A DNA stretch of 40,939 bases from Clostridia bacterium (lineage in GTDB: Bacteria; Bacillota; Clostridia; TANB77; CAG-508), in the NCBI GenBank assembly GCA_022797145.1, contig JAAWKA010000013.1, positions 1-40,939 on the forward strand, read 5' to 3'. The notes under the pieces are model-generated. The model was given only the letters and a program-made list of their open reading frames with translations, did not search any database and was not told the origin of the DNA. This document shows, one piece after another, positions 14,486 to 23,322 of the stretch. Each line of letters begins with the position of its first letter. Position 1 is the first letter of the stretch. A program made the translations under genes and the position numbers.

Positions 14486-16807
14486 TTATGAGATACTAAA
14501 TTTCAATTCGTCATCTAAATAATCAATACTAACAGTTTGACCATTATTTAATTCGCCTTTTAATATCATTTCAGACAAAGTATCTTCAACATATCTTTGA
14601 ATAGAACGACGAAGAGGTCTTGCACCATATTTATAGTCTGTACCTTTTTTTAATAAATATTCTTTTGCCTGTTTAGTAATTTTCATTAAAATATTTTTAT
14701 CATTTAAAGAAATTTGACTATCTTGTAACATTAAGTCTACTATTTCTAGTAATTGTTCTTTAGTTAAGCTGTCAAAAATAATAATTTCATCAATTCTATT
14801 TAAAAATTCTGGTCTAAAATTTTCTTTTAAACTATCATAAATTTTATTTTTATCAACAGTTTGTTTAGCAAAACCAATAGAATTAGTATTTAAATTAGAA
14901 CCAGCATTAGAAGTCATAATAATTATGGTATTTTCAAAATTTATAACATTTCCCTGAGAATCTGTTAGCTTTCCATCATCTAGAACTTGAAGTAAAATAT
15001 TAAAAACATCACTATGAGCTTTTTCAATTTCATCTAAAAGAACAATTGAATAAGGTTTTCTTTTTACTTTTTCTGTAAGTTGACCTGCATCATCATATCC
15101 AACATAACCTGGAGGAGAACCAATAAGCTTAGAAGTAGAATGACTCTCCATATATTCAGACATATCAACTCTAATAATAGCATCTTCAGAGCCAAATATT
15201 TCATAAGCAAGTGATTTTGCAAGTTCTGTTTTTCCAACCCCAGTTGGACCTACAAATATAAAAGAAGGAGGTCTTTTAGTAGTTTTTAAACCAGCTCTAT
15301 TTCTTCGTATTGCTCTTGAAACAGCAGAAACAGCGGATTCTTGACCAATAATTCTTTTATGCAAATTATTTTCTAAATTAAGAAGTTTTTGTATTTCTTC
15401 TTCAGTTATCTTTTTTACAGGAATTTTAGTCCAGTGCTCTATTACTAAAGCTATATCTTGTAGAGTAAGTTGTTTTGGTTTTAATTTTTTTGATAAAAGA
15501 GAAATTTCATCTATTAATTGACATTCCTTTGTTTTTAAGTCAGCAGCTTTTTGGTAATCTTCTGTAGAATCTGCATCAGCAGCTTCTGATTTTTCTTCTT
15601 GAACTTGTTTTAATTTAGTTTTTAATATTTCTAATCTATATAATTCTTTATTATCAAGATTAATTCTTGAACAAGCTTCATCTAAAATGTCAATTGCTTT
15701 ATCTGGTAAGAATCTATCATGAATATACTTTTCAGACATCTTAACAGTCTGAGAAATAACATCATTTGAAATTTTTACTTTATGATAATCTTCATAATAT
15801 TTTTTAATACCTTCTAGTATTTTTATAGTGTCATCAATATTAGGTTCTTCAACAATAACTGGTTGAAATCTTCTTTCTAAAGCAGTATCCTTTTCAATAT
15901 ACTTTCTATATTCTCTTAAGGTAGTAGTACCAATTAATTGAATTTCTCCATTAGCTAAAGAAGGTTTTAGTATATTAGCAGCATTCATTGAATTTTCAGC
16001 ATCACCTGCACCCATAATATTATGAATTTCATCAATGACTAAAATTATATTACCACAAGATTTACATTCATCAATAATAGCTTTCATCCTTGCTTCAAAC
16101 TGTCCTCTAAATTGAGTACCAGCAATTATAGATGTCATATCAAGTAAATAGACCTCTTTATTTAAAAGTTTAGCAGGTACTTTTTGATTTGCAATTTTAA
16201 TAGCAAGTCCTTGAGCAATAGCTGTTTTTCCAACACCAGGTTCACCAATTAAACAAGGATTATTTTTTAATCTACGATTTAGAACTTGAATAGTTCTTTG
16301 AATTTCACTATCTCTACCAATTACTATATCTAACTCATTATTTCTAGCTTTATTTGTTAAGTTAGTACCAAAAGTATCTAAATATTTAGTCTTTTTAGAT
16401 TTAGTTTTTTTATCTATTTTAACTTTTTTATTAGAAGTATTATTAGAATTAGAGTTATCCTTTTTTAAAGTATCATCACTATTATTAGAAGAGTTATTGC
16501 CAAACATACTGTTAAAAACAGAACCTAAAGGAATAGCATTACCATTAGAAAGATCAAGATTAATATCTTTGCTATTCAAATTTTCTGTTATATCCTTAAA
16601 AATATCTTCAAATTGACTAGTCATTTCATCAATATTAACAGTATCTCCCTCCATAGCCATAGATTGTTTAGCTAAAACTTCCAAAGGATTAATTCCATTT
16701 TCTTTTGCACAATTATAGCAAAAACCTTCTAATTTATTTTCACCTACATCATTTTGTTTACTAACAAAAATAATAGCAGTATTTTTTTTGCATATAGAAC
16801 ATTGCAT
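14486..16807 (-). CDS. clpE: Clp protease ATPase subunit, ClpE type
   Basis: A 773-residue Clp/Hsp100 ATPase that unfolds substrates for the ClpP protease. In place of the double Clp-N domain it has an N-terminal zinc finger (C3, C6, C30, C33), the hallmark of ClpE. A Ser/Asn/Lys-rich linker (about 95-145) leads to AAA+ module 1 (Walker A GEPGVGKT near 188; Walker B LVIDEIH), a short middle region with a UVR-like helix pair (EDYQKAADLKTKE near 415), and AAA+ module 2 (GPTGVGKT near 519; VLLDEIEKAH). The IGF tripeptide (NSIGFAKQ) that docks into ClpP is present. No clpP, mcsA or mcsB neighbour lies in the window. It has its own promoter with an overlapping dyad. Confidence 0.88.
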   Translation of the reverse strand: MQCSICKKNTAIIFVSKQNDVGENKLEGFCYNCAKENGINPLEVLAKQSMAMEGDTVNIDEMTSQFEDIFKDITENLNSKDINLDLSNGNAIPLGSVFNSMFGNNSSNNSDDTLKKDNSNSNNTSNKKVKIDKKTKSKKTKYLDTFGTNLTNKARNNELDIVIGRDSEIQRTIQVLNRRLKNNPCLIGEPGVGKTAIAQGLAIKIANQKVPAKLLNKEVYLLDMTSIIAGTQFRGQFEARMKAIIDECKSCGNIILVIDEIHNIMGAGDAENSMNAANILKPSLANGEIQLIGTTTLREYRKYIEKDTALERRFQPVIVEEPNIDDTIKILEGIKKYYEDYHKVKISNDVISQTVKMSEKYIHDRFLPDKAIDILDEACSRINLDNKELYRLEILKTKLKQVQEEKSEAADADSTEDYQKAADLKTKECQLIDEISLLSKKLKPKQLTLQDIALVIEHWTKIPVKKITEEEIQKLLNLENNLHKRIIGQESAVSAVSRAIRRNRAGLKTTKRPPSFIFVGPTGVGKTELAKSLAYEIFGSEDAIIRVDMSEYMESHSTSKLIGSPPGYVGYDDAGQLTEKVKRKPYSIVLLDEIEKAHSDVFNILLQVLDDGKLTDSQGNVINFENTIIIMTSNAGSNLNTNSIGFAKQTVDKNKIYDSLKENFRPEFLNRIDEIIIFDSLTKEQLLEIVDLMLQDSQISLNDKNILMKITKQAKEYLLKKGTDYKYGARPLRRSIQRYVEDTLSEMILKGELNNGQTVSIDYLDDELKFSIS

Positions 16808-16827
16808 ATATAAATTCTTCTCCTAAC

Positions 16828-16878
16828 ATGATATATTTTTTACCAATATATCATACACAAAAAAAACAAAATAGTCAA
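16828..16878 (-). promoter_or_regulatory. clpE promoter with a 10-bp dyad over the -10 and start site
   Basis: On the minus strand TTGACT (16873-16878) and TATGAT (16850-16855) are spaced by 17 nt. ATGATATATT (16828-16837) and AATATATCAT (16845-16854) form a perfect 10-bp inverted repeat with a 7-nt centre that covers the -10 box and predicted start site. It could be a repressor operator or a leader hairpin. It does not match the CtsR heptad consensus. Confidence 0.65.
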
Positions 16879-17036
16879 TCTAGTAAAATACTTATACAAT
16901 TAGTCTATGATAATAAACTCCTATAAAAAATTCTGAAATTTATTAATTCAAAATACTATTAATAATTATATATAAGTAAAATATTTATGCTACAACAATT
17001 ATAAAAAATTTAATGTCTAAAAATATAAAAAATAAA

Positions 17037-17084
17037 AATCAAGTGATTTAATAAAATTAAAAAATTTTGTTAAACCACTTGATT
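17037..17084 (-). terminator. Terminator of the tetR-family gene
   Basis: AATCAAGTG (17037-17045) pairs with CACTTGATT (17076-17084); the stem extends inward through TTTAA/TTAAA with one G-T pair, and TTTTTATTTT follows on the minus strand. The stop codon at 17057 lies in the loop. Confidence 0.7.
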
Positions 17085-17608
17085 ACATTTTCTTGTAATT
17101 GCTCTAAAGTATAACTACTTGCATCCCTAAAATATTTTAACAATTCTGAAATAAAGCCATTCATAAAAAATGAAACATCCAAATCTAAATAAATATTATC
17201 TTTTGAAAAATCTTGCAATGCAAATAATATTTTTTTACTAACCATAATTTTTAACTTTTCAAGAAATATTAATGGCTCAGGAGCAGATAAAAGCATTTTA
17301 TAAATTTTTTCGTTTTTCTTTAAAAAATCTATTATATCAGTAAAATAAACTATAATATCATTCTTATCATATAAAATTTTATCATTACTAACTAAGGACT
17401 CTATAGTTTCTAATTGATAGTCATTAGAAACATCATAAAGATCATCATAATGAGTATAAAATGTACTTCGTGTAATTTCAGCTCTTTTAACTAATTCTGT
17501 AACAGTAATCTTACTTAATTCTTTTTTTTCATTAATTAATTCAGCAAATGTTTCTTTAATTAATTTTCGAGTTTTTTTTGAAGAAGAATTTATTCCTTTT
17601 ACTTTCAT
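17057..17608 (-). CDS. TetR/AcrR-family transcriptional regulator
   Basis: A 183-residue repressor-type protein. The N-terminal helix-turn-helix domain (residues about 10-60) reads KKTRKLIKETFAELI, then ITVTELVKRAEITRSTFYTHYDDLYDV, a textbook TetR recognition helix. The C-terminal two-thirds is helical and would bind a ligand and form the dimer; its ligand is unknown. It is divergent from the MMPL exporter at 17808, with a 199-bp shared region, so it most likely represses that exporter and itself. The start follows AAAGGATTGG on the minus strand, a weak but acceptable ribosome site. Confidence 0.85.
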   Translation of the reverse strand: MKVKGINSSSKKTRKLIKETFAELINEKKELSKITVTELVKRAEITRSTFYTHYDDLYDVSNDYQLETIESLVSNDKILYDKNDIIVYFTDIIDFLKKNEKIYKMLLSAPEPLIFLEKLKIMVSKKILFALQDFSKDNIYLDLDVSFFMNGFISELLKYFRDASSYTLEQLQENVIKWFNKIF

Positions 17609-17634
17609 AAGACCAATCCTTTCATGTAATTTAG

Positions 17635-17653
17635 TATAATTATATCATAATTA
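17635..17653. promoter_or_regulatory. Candidate TetR operator
   Basis: ATAATTAT-ATC-ATAATTAT: two copies of a self-complementary octamer separated by 3 bp, in the divergent region 27 bp from the regulator start. The size (19 bp) and symmetry fit TetR-family operators, but the all-A/T arms make chance occurrence possible. Confidence 0.35.
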
Positions 17654-17807
17654 TTATAGAAAATCATAGAAACTAAATATTTATACAATTTATTATAAAG
17701 TGTCAAAATTTAGACAAATATTATTAATTTGTTCTAGATATATAGATAAAGATATAATAATATTAAAGCTAATGCTTAAAAAAGATATAATTAAAGAGGT
17801 GAAAAAA

Positions 17808-20800
17808 TTGAAACAATTTACTGACTTTATTGTTACAAAAAGAAATTGGATATTAGGTTTATTCATAATATTTTCAGTACTATCCTTCATGGTATCAAAT
17901 AATGTTAATATTAATTATGACATTACTAAATATCTGCCAACTTCATCAGAAACAAGAATTGGTATGGATATTATGGAAAAAGAATTTGAAGAAAATCAAA
18001 GTTCTTTTAACCTAATGTTCAAAGGATTAACAGAAGATAAAAAAAATGAAATATATAATGATTTAAAAAACACTGATGGAGTAAGTCATGTTGATTATGA
18101 AAAAAACAAAGATTATAATAAAGATGACTATACACTCTACATAATACATGTAAGTGATGTAGAAGATTCTAAAATTGCATCAAAAGTATATGAAGAAATA
18201 ATCAAGAAATATAATAGCTATGAAATATATACAAGTGGAATGATAGCACAAAAAAATAATCCAGTACTACCCACTTGGATTATTATTATTGCTGTTACAA
18301 GTGCTCTTATTATATTAATTATAATGAGTGAATCATATATAGAACCATTTTTATTTTTAATCACTATATTAATGGCAGTAGTATTAAACAATGGTACAAA
18401 TATTTTTTTTCACAGTGTATCAAATATTACAAGCTCAATATCAGCAATATTACAAATGGCGTTATCTATGGACTATTCAATCATGTTAATTAACCGTTAT
18501 AGACAAGAAACAGAAGTTGAACAAGATAAAATAAAAGCAATGAAAAAAGCATTATACAATGCTTTTAAATCTATTTCAAGTAGTTCAGTAACTACAATTG
18601 TAGGTCTTATAGCATTAGTATTTATGAGTTTTACAATAGGTAAAGACTTGGGATTCGTATTAGCAAAAGGAGTATTATTTAGTTTAATATGCATATTTTT
18701 TGTTCTTCCCTCACTTATATTAATGTTTGATAAATTAATAAAAAAGACAAAAAAGAAAAGTATAAATATAAAATTAAATAAATTAGGAAAAGTAAGCTAT
18801 AAATTCAGAAACATAGCAATTCCAATTTTTCTTTTAATATTAGTAGTAAGTTATTTTCAAAAAGGAAATTTAGGCATTCTATATACAGAATCGCAAGAAG
18901 ATAGAATATCAAAAATATTCAATCAAAATAATCAAATGGCAGTTATATATAAAAAAGAAAATGAAAAAAATATTTCAGAATCTATAAAAGAGATAGAAGC
19001 TATAGAAAAAGTAAAGGAAGTATTAGGGTATAGCAACACAATTAATCAAGAATTAAAGTATGATGAACTAAATAATAAATTAAAAGAACTAGGTATAAAT
19101 GAAACAGTAGAGGAGTATTTATTACAAATATTATACTATAATTATTATAATCCAAATGAAGACAATACCATGACATTTGATGAATTTATATCCTTTATTA
19201 ATCAGGAAGTATATAAAAATATAAGTAAAGAAATAGATGATGAAACAAGAAAAAATATAAATAAATTATTAAACTTTACAAATGAAACTTTATTTAATAA
19301 AAATAGAAATATAATAGAAATTGCTAATATTTTAGAAGTAGACAAAACAAAAGTAGACGATATTCTAGTTTATTATAATTCAAAAAACAACGATTTAAAA
19401 ATAACATTAAATGAATTTATTAATTTTATGAATGAAGATGTGTTTACAAACAAAACTTATAATAAAAATATAAGTAATAAAGAAAAAGAAAATATAAATA
19501 AACTATTAAACTTTACAAAGACTACAATCATCCAAAAGAAAATGACAAGTGAAGAAAATGCTAAATTATTTGGAATGGATAAAAATAAAATTGATATGTT
19601 ATACAACTATTATATTAGTACAAATAAAATAGATACTAAATTATCAATAAACGAATTTTCAAAATTTATTTTAAATAATGTATTAAAAAATAATCAGTAT
19701 AGTCATTTATTTAATGAGGAAACAATAAACAATATTAAAATATTAAATACATTTAGTAATAAAGAAATCATTAATAAAAATATGAATTCAAAAGAACTAG
19801 CGGAGATTTTAAAAATAGATGAAGACATAGTAAAAAAATTATTATTTTTAAATTATAGTAATATAGACAGTGGAAAAAAACTAAGTATTACAGAATTTAT
19901 TAATCAAACAATCTATATAAAAAATAATACTAACTATCTAAACTCAATAGACATAAGTAATATAGAAAAATTATCAGTATTTTCAATAAATAAAAATAAT
20001 ATAAACACTACAAAAATGGATAAAAAAATGCTTTCATCTATTTTTGACAATGTAAGTAAAGAATTAGTAAACAAAGTGTATATATTAATGAAATTACCAG
20101 ATAACCATCTAATGACACCACAGGAGTTTATAAATCTAGTAATAAATAAATTGTCTAGTAATAATGAAACACCTATTTTTAATCTTGATAAAAATGAATT
20201 AAATAGTATAAAGATTTTAAAATTAGTAATTGATGATAGTGTTTCTAATAATAAAATAAGATATACAGCTACAGAATTATCAAACATTTTGAATATAAAT
20301 AAAAAACAAATGTATAATATATATGCCGTAATTAATTTAATTCAAAATGACATAAATACTTGGAAACTAACACCACAAAAATTTATAAAATTAATATTAG
20401 ATAATAGTAATAATAAAAATATAAAAAATTCTATTAGTGACATTACCAAAAAACAATTAGAATTACTTTCTAATATAATAAATAGCACAATAAATAAACA
20501 AACATATTTATATAATGAAATTACAGAAGTTATTGGAATTGATATACAGATGAGTAAAAATATTTATATTTTATATACAACTTCCAATACAAATATAAAA
20601 TTAACACCAATGGAATTTATAGAATTTATTCAAAAACATAAAAATGATAATAGTATTTCTAATAAATTAAGTCAAAATACTATAAAAGACTTAAACATAA
20701 TACAATCTGTTATGAATGGAACCTTAAGCAATAAAAAATATACAAGTAGTGAATTAAGTAATTTATTAGGAATTAACAAAAAAGATTTGGAGCTACTTTA

Positions 20801-21893
20801 TGGATTATATACTTCAAAATATATAAATACAAATCAAACAATTTCATTAAAGAAATTAGTAACATTTATACAAAATGATGTTATGAAAAACAATGAATAT
20901 TCAAGCAACTTTGATGAACAATCAAAAATTAAAATAAGCACAATAAATGAAATTATGAATGCAACTGTAAATAAAACAAAATATTCAAAAGAAGAAATAT
21001 TTACAATTTTAACTAAACTAACTGATAACTTAGACAAAGATATGGTTGATTTGGCATACATTTATCATGGAAGCAATAAAGATTATAATTTTAAATGGGC
21101 TATTACAGTAGAAAAATTCATTAATTACTTAAATGAAAAAATCTTAAATGATAGCAGGTTTGAAGATTTTATAAAAGATGATATGAGAAAGGATATAATA
21201 GATGCAAAAGAAAAATTAACAGCTGCAAAAAGAATGTTAATAGGAGATAATTATTCAAGAATCATTATCAATACAACTTTAAAACCTGAAACAAAAGAAA
21301 CATTTGAATTTATACAAAAAGTTAAAAACATAATTGGAGATAATGCATATATAATAGGAAACTCTCCAATGGCCTGTGAAATGAGTAAGGACTTTAATAA
21401 TGAATTAAATTTTATCACAATTCTTACTATGGCTTTAATATTTGTTGTAGTAGCATTTACTTTTAAATCTATTGTTATCCCAATAATATTAGTACTTACA
21501 ATTCAATGTGCTGTATACATAACAATGGTAATATTATCACTTTCAGGAGAAGGAGTCTATTTTATAGCACTTTTAATTGTTCAAAGTATATTAATGGGAG
21601 CTACTATAGATTATGCTATTTTATATGCTTCATATTATATTGAACATAGAAATACAATGAATATTAAAGACTCTATTATACACTCATATAATAAATCTAT
21701 TCATACTATATTAACCTCAGCTTCAATCTTAATTATTGTAACATTAATTGTAGGACATTTTTCCTCAGCAGTAGCAGCAAAGATTTGTAAAACAATTTCA
21801 CAAGGAACATTATGTTCGTCAATACTTATATTAGTATTGCTTCCAGCTATTATAGCAGTATGTGATAAATTAATTATAAAAAATAATAATTAA
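17808..21893 (+). CDS. MMPL/RND-family exporter with repeat-expanded external loop
   Basis: A 1361-residue membrane transporter of the MMPL (RND superfamily) type. TM1 is at about 13-30; a first external loop follows; TM2-TM6 (about 157-330) contain the Asp-Tyr motif with D222 (SMDYSIMLINRY); TM7 is near 340. The last cluster of helices (about 1180-1355) has the matching D1268 in GATIDYAILYASYY. Such Asp residues drive proton-coupled lipid or small-molecule export. Between the halves lies a vast extracytoplasmic loop (about 400-1150) built of about nine repeats of 77-87 residues. Typical Gram-positive relatives are about 700-1100 residues. The TTG start at 17808 is chosen because AAAGAGGTG lies 5 nt upstream; the longer frame from 17700 has no ribosome site. 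Likely controlled by the divergent TetR protein. Confidence 0.85.
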   Translation: MKQFTDFIVTKRNWILGLFIIFSVLSFMVSNNVNINYDITKYLPTSSETRIGMDIMEKEFEENQSSFNLMFKGLTEDKKNEIYNDLKNTDGVSHVDYEKNKDYNKDDYTLYIIHVSDVEDSKIASKVYEEIIKKYNSYEIYTSGMIAQKNNPVLPTWIIIIAVTSALIILIIMSESYIEPFLFLITILMAVVLNNGTNIFFHSVSNITSSISAILQMALSMDYSIMLINRYRQETEVEQDKIKAMKKALYNAFKSISSSSVTTIVGLIALVFMSFTIGKDLGFVLAKGVLFSLICIFFVLPSLILMFDKLIKKTKKKSINIKLNKLGKVSYKFRNIAIPIFLLILVVSYFQKGNLGILYTESQEDRISKIFNQNNQMAVIYKKENEKNISESIKEIEAIEKVKEVLGYSNTINQELKYDELNNKLKELGINETVEEYLLQILYYNYYNPNEDNTMTFDEFISFINQEVYKNISKEIDDETRKNINKLLNFTNETLFNKNRNIIEIANILEVDKTKVDDILVYYNSKNNDLKITLNEFINFMNEDVFTNKTYNKNISNKEKENINKLLNFTKTTIIQKKMTSEENAKLFGMDKNKIDMLYNYYISTNKIDTKLSINEFSKFILNNVLKNNQYSHLFNEETINNIKILNTFSNKEIINKNMNSKELAEILKIDEDIVKKLLFLNYSNIDSGKKLSITEFINQTIYIKNNTNYLNSIDISNIEKLSVFSINKNNINTTKMDKKMLSSIFDNVSKELVNKVYILMKLPDNHLMTPQEFINLVINKLSSNNETPIFNLDKNELNSIKILKLVIDDSVSNNKIRYTATELSNILNINKKQMYNIYAVINLIQNDINTWKLTPQKFIKLILDNSNNKNIKNSISDITKKQLELLSNIINSTINKQTYLYNEITEVIGIDIQMSKNIYILYTTSNTNIKLTPMEFIEFIQKHKNDNSISNKLSQNTIKDLNIIQSVMNGTLSNKKYTSSELSNLLGINKKDLELLYGLYTSKYINTNQTISLKKLVTFIQNDVMKNNEYSSNFDEQSKIKISTINEIMNATVNKTKYSKEEIFTILTKLTDNLDKDMVDLAYIYHGSNKDYNFKWAITVEKFINYLNEKILNDSRFEDFIKDDMRKDIIDAKEKLTAAKRMLIGDNYSRIIINTTLKPETKETFEFIQKVKNIIGDNAYIIGNSPMACEMSKDFNNELNFITILTMALIFVVVAFTFKSIVIPIILVLTIQCAVYITMVILSLSGEGVYFIALLIVQSILMGATIDYAILYASYYIEHRNTMNIKDSIIHSYNKSIHTILTSASILIIVTLIVGHFSSAVAAKICKTISQGTLCSSILILVLLPAIIAVCDKLIIKNNN
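19170..21150 (+). repeat. Nine protein-level repeats of about 80 residues in the MMPL loop
   Basis: A recurring unit consists of a helix around a LL.IN/LLNF core, a basic stretch, a predicted helix of the form ELSNLLGINKKDLELLY and a closing motif LT..EFI.FI...V..N. The closing motif begins at residues about 455, 532, 612, 692, 769, 854, 932, 1012 and 1099, giving spacings of 77, 80, 80, 77, 85, 78, 80 and 87. The DNA copies have diverged, so the expansion is old and kept at protein level. Confidence 0.8.
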
Positions 21894-21904
21894 AAAGATG
21901 TATT

Positions 21905-21934
21905 AAAAAGTCAGTTAAAAAACTGACTTTTTAA
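21905..21934 (+). terminator. Terminator of the MMPL gene
   Basis: A 12-bp perfect stem AAAAAGTCAGTT (21905-21916) / AACTGACTTTTT (21921-21932) with a 4-nt loop and terminal T-run begins 12 nt after the stop codon. Confidence 0.9.
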
Positions 21935-21942
21935 TTAAGCAA

Positions 21943-21984
21943 AGGTAGACATTATTTGAATTTTTACCTATAATAAAAGGTAGA
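21943..21984 (+). promoter_or_regulatory. ispG promoter flanked by AGGTAGA repeats
   Basis: TAGACA (21946-21951), 17 nt, TATAAT (21969-21974). AGGTAGA occurs at 21943-21949 over the -35 box and at 21978-21984 near the start site, and TACCT (21965-21969) with AGGTA (21978-21982) forms a small dyad around the -10 box. A 7-bp leader dyad, AGCTTAA (22022-22028) with TTAAGCT (22042-22048), lies just before the ribosome site. Confidence 0.6.
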
Positions 21985-22064
21985 TGCAAATATATAATAC
22001 TAAAATATAAAAACAATAAAAAGCTTAACAGTTTTATAGACTTAAGCTAGAAGGAATGGATAAT

Positions 22065-23123
22065 ATGAAATCAAGACAAAAAACAAAAAAAATAATGGTT
22101 GGAAATACACAAATAGGTGGACAAGACAAAATAGTAATTCAATCTATGACCAACACAAAAACAAAAGATACAAAAAGTACAGTAAAACAAATATTAGAAT
22201 TAGAAAATGTAGGATGTGAAGCTATAAGAGTGGCATGTCTAGACATAGAAGATGCAAAGGCAATAAAAGAAATAAAAAGAAAAATACATATTCCAATAAT
22301 TGCAGATATACATTTTGACTATAAAATAGCATTAAAAGCAATAGAAAGTGGAGTAGACAAAGTAAGAATAAATCCTGGAAACATTGGGGATGAAGAAAAA
22401 ATAAGACAGGTAGTGGAAGCTTGTAAAATACATGACATACCAATAAGAATAGGAATAAATGCAGGTTCTCTTGAAGAAGATATATTAGAGAAATATGGAG
22501 GAAAACCTAAAGCAAAAGCAATGATAGAAAGTGCAAAAAGACATGTAAACATACTAGAAAAATTAAAATTTAACAATATATGTATATCATTAAAGGCTTC
22601 AAATTTAGATTTGTGTTTAGAAAGTTATGAAGAAGCAAGTAAAATATTTGATTATCCTTTACATATAGGAATAACAGAAGCAGGAACAGCATTTAGTGGT
22701 ACAATAAAATCAAGTATAGGGCTTGGATATTTATTAAGAAAAGGAATAGGGGATACATTAAGAGTATCACTAGCAGATAATCCTATAGAAGAAATAAAAG
22801 TAGCAAAAGAAATATTAAAGAATTGCAATCTATATAATAATTGTGCAAAATTAATTGCATGCCCAACATGTGGTAGAACACAAATAGATTTAATACCAAT
22901 AGCAAAAGAAGTAGAAAAATTTCTACAAACAATAAATAAAAATATAATAGTAGCAGTAATGGGATGTGCAGTAAATGGACCAGGAGAAGCTAAAAATGCA
23001 GACATAGGAATTGCAGGGGGAATAAAAGAAGGCATATTATTTAAAAAAGGAAAAATAATAAAAAAAATTCCAGAAAAAGATTTATTAATCACATTAAAAG
23101 AAGAAATACTAAAAATGATTTAA
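22065..23123 (+). CDS. ispG: (E)-4-hydroxy-3-methylbut-2-enyl-diphosphate synthase
   Basis: IspG (GcpE) converts methylerythritol cyclodiphosphate to HMBPP in the MEP isoprenoid pathway using a [4Fe-4S] cluster. The TIM-barrel half shows IVIQSMTNT, IPIIADIHFDYKIAL and VDKVRINPGNIG; the reductase-like half shows the cluster ligands C266 and C269 in CPTCGR and C301 in MGCAVNGPGE, followed by the conserved Glu. The protein has 352 residues, the normal length. The ATG at 22065 is preferred because AAGGA lies 9 nt upstream; the ATG at 22056 overlaps that site. No other MEP genes are in the window. Confidence 0.95.
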   Translation: MKSRQKTKKIMVGNTQIGGQDKIVIQSMTNTKTKDTKSTVKQILELENVGCEAIRVACLDIEDAKAIKEIKRKIHIPIIADIHFDYKIALKAIESGVDKVRINPGNIGDEEKIRQVVEACKIHDIPIRIGINAGSLEEDILEKYGGKPKAKAMIESAKRHVNILEKLKFNNICISLKASNLDLCLESYEEASKIFDYPLHIGITEAGTAFSGTIKSSIGLGYLLRKGIGDTLRVSLADNPIEEIKVAKEILKNCNLYNNCAKLIACPTCGRTQIDLIPIAKEVEKFLQTINKNIIVAVMGCAVNGPGEAKNADIGIAGGIKEGILFKKGKIIKKIPEKDLLITLKEEILKMI

Positions 23124-23139
23124 AATTAAATAAAAAATA

Positions 23140-23168
23140 TTGACAAATCAAACAAAATAATGTATGAT
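23140..23168 (+). promoter_or_regulatory. Promoter of infC-rpmI-rplT
   Basis: TTGACA (23140-23145) and TATGAT (23163-23168) are separated by exactly 17 nt. The predicted start near 23175 leaves a leader of about 150 nt. Confidence 0.85.
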
Positions 23169-23177
23169 ATAAAAATC

Positions 23178-23300
23178 AAAAGAAGAAGTTATTCACTTCT
23201 CACCTTACCAAAAAAGGAAAAGGTTATAAACATATGGTTTATACTATCTATTAACAAGTAAGATAGGAGTAGTGATTGGCGATAAAGTCAATCTTTTTTA
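23178..23300 (+). promoter_or_regulatory. L20-type leader with intrinsic attenuator
   Basis: The leader ahead of infC has the organisation of the Firmicutes L20 autoregulatory leader: the early segment GAAGTTATTCACTTCTCACC, a mid stem CTATCT (23244-23249) with AGATAG (23261-23266), and a terminator stem GATTGGC (23274-23280) with GTCAATC (23287-23293) followed by six T (23294-23299). L20 binding is known to favour termination before infC in this family. Exact pairing of the L20 site would need a covariance model. Confidence 0.75.
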
Positions 23301-23322
23301 TTATTTATGGAGGTGTTTTAAT

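Noticed and set aside
16873..16888. CtsR-like heptads (AGTCAAT, then AGTAAAA) at the clpE promoter
   Set aside because: Spacing is 2 nt rather than 3 and the second heptad matches poorly; the first is simply the -35 box read on the other strand.
17700..17807. 36-residue N-terminal extension of the MMPL exporter
   Set aside because: No ribosome site at 17700, while the TTG at 17808 has AAAGAGGTG at ideal spacing and begins a normal MMPL N terminus.
23272..23322. N-terminal extension of infC from the upstream start at 23272
   Set aside because: It would translate through the attenuator stem and the Shine-Dalgarno, and the added residues do not belong to IF-3.
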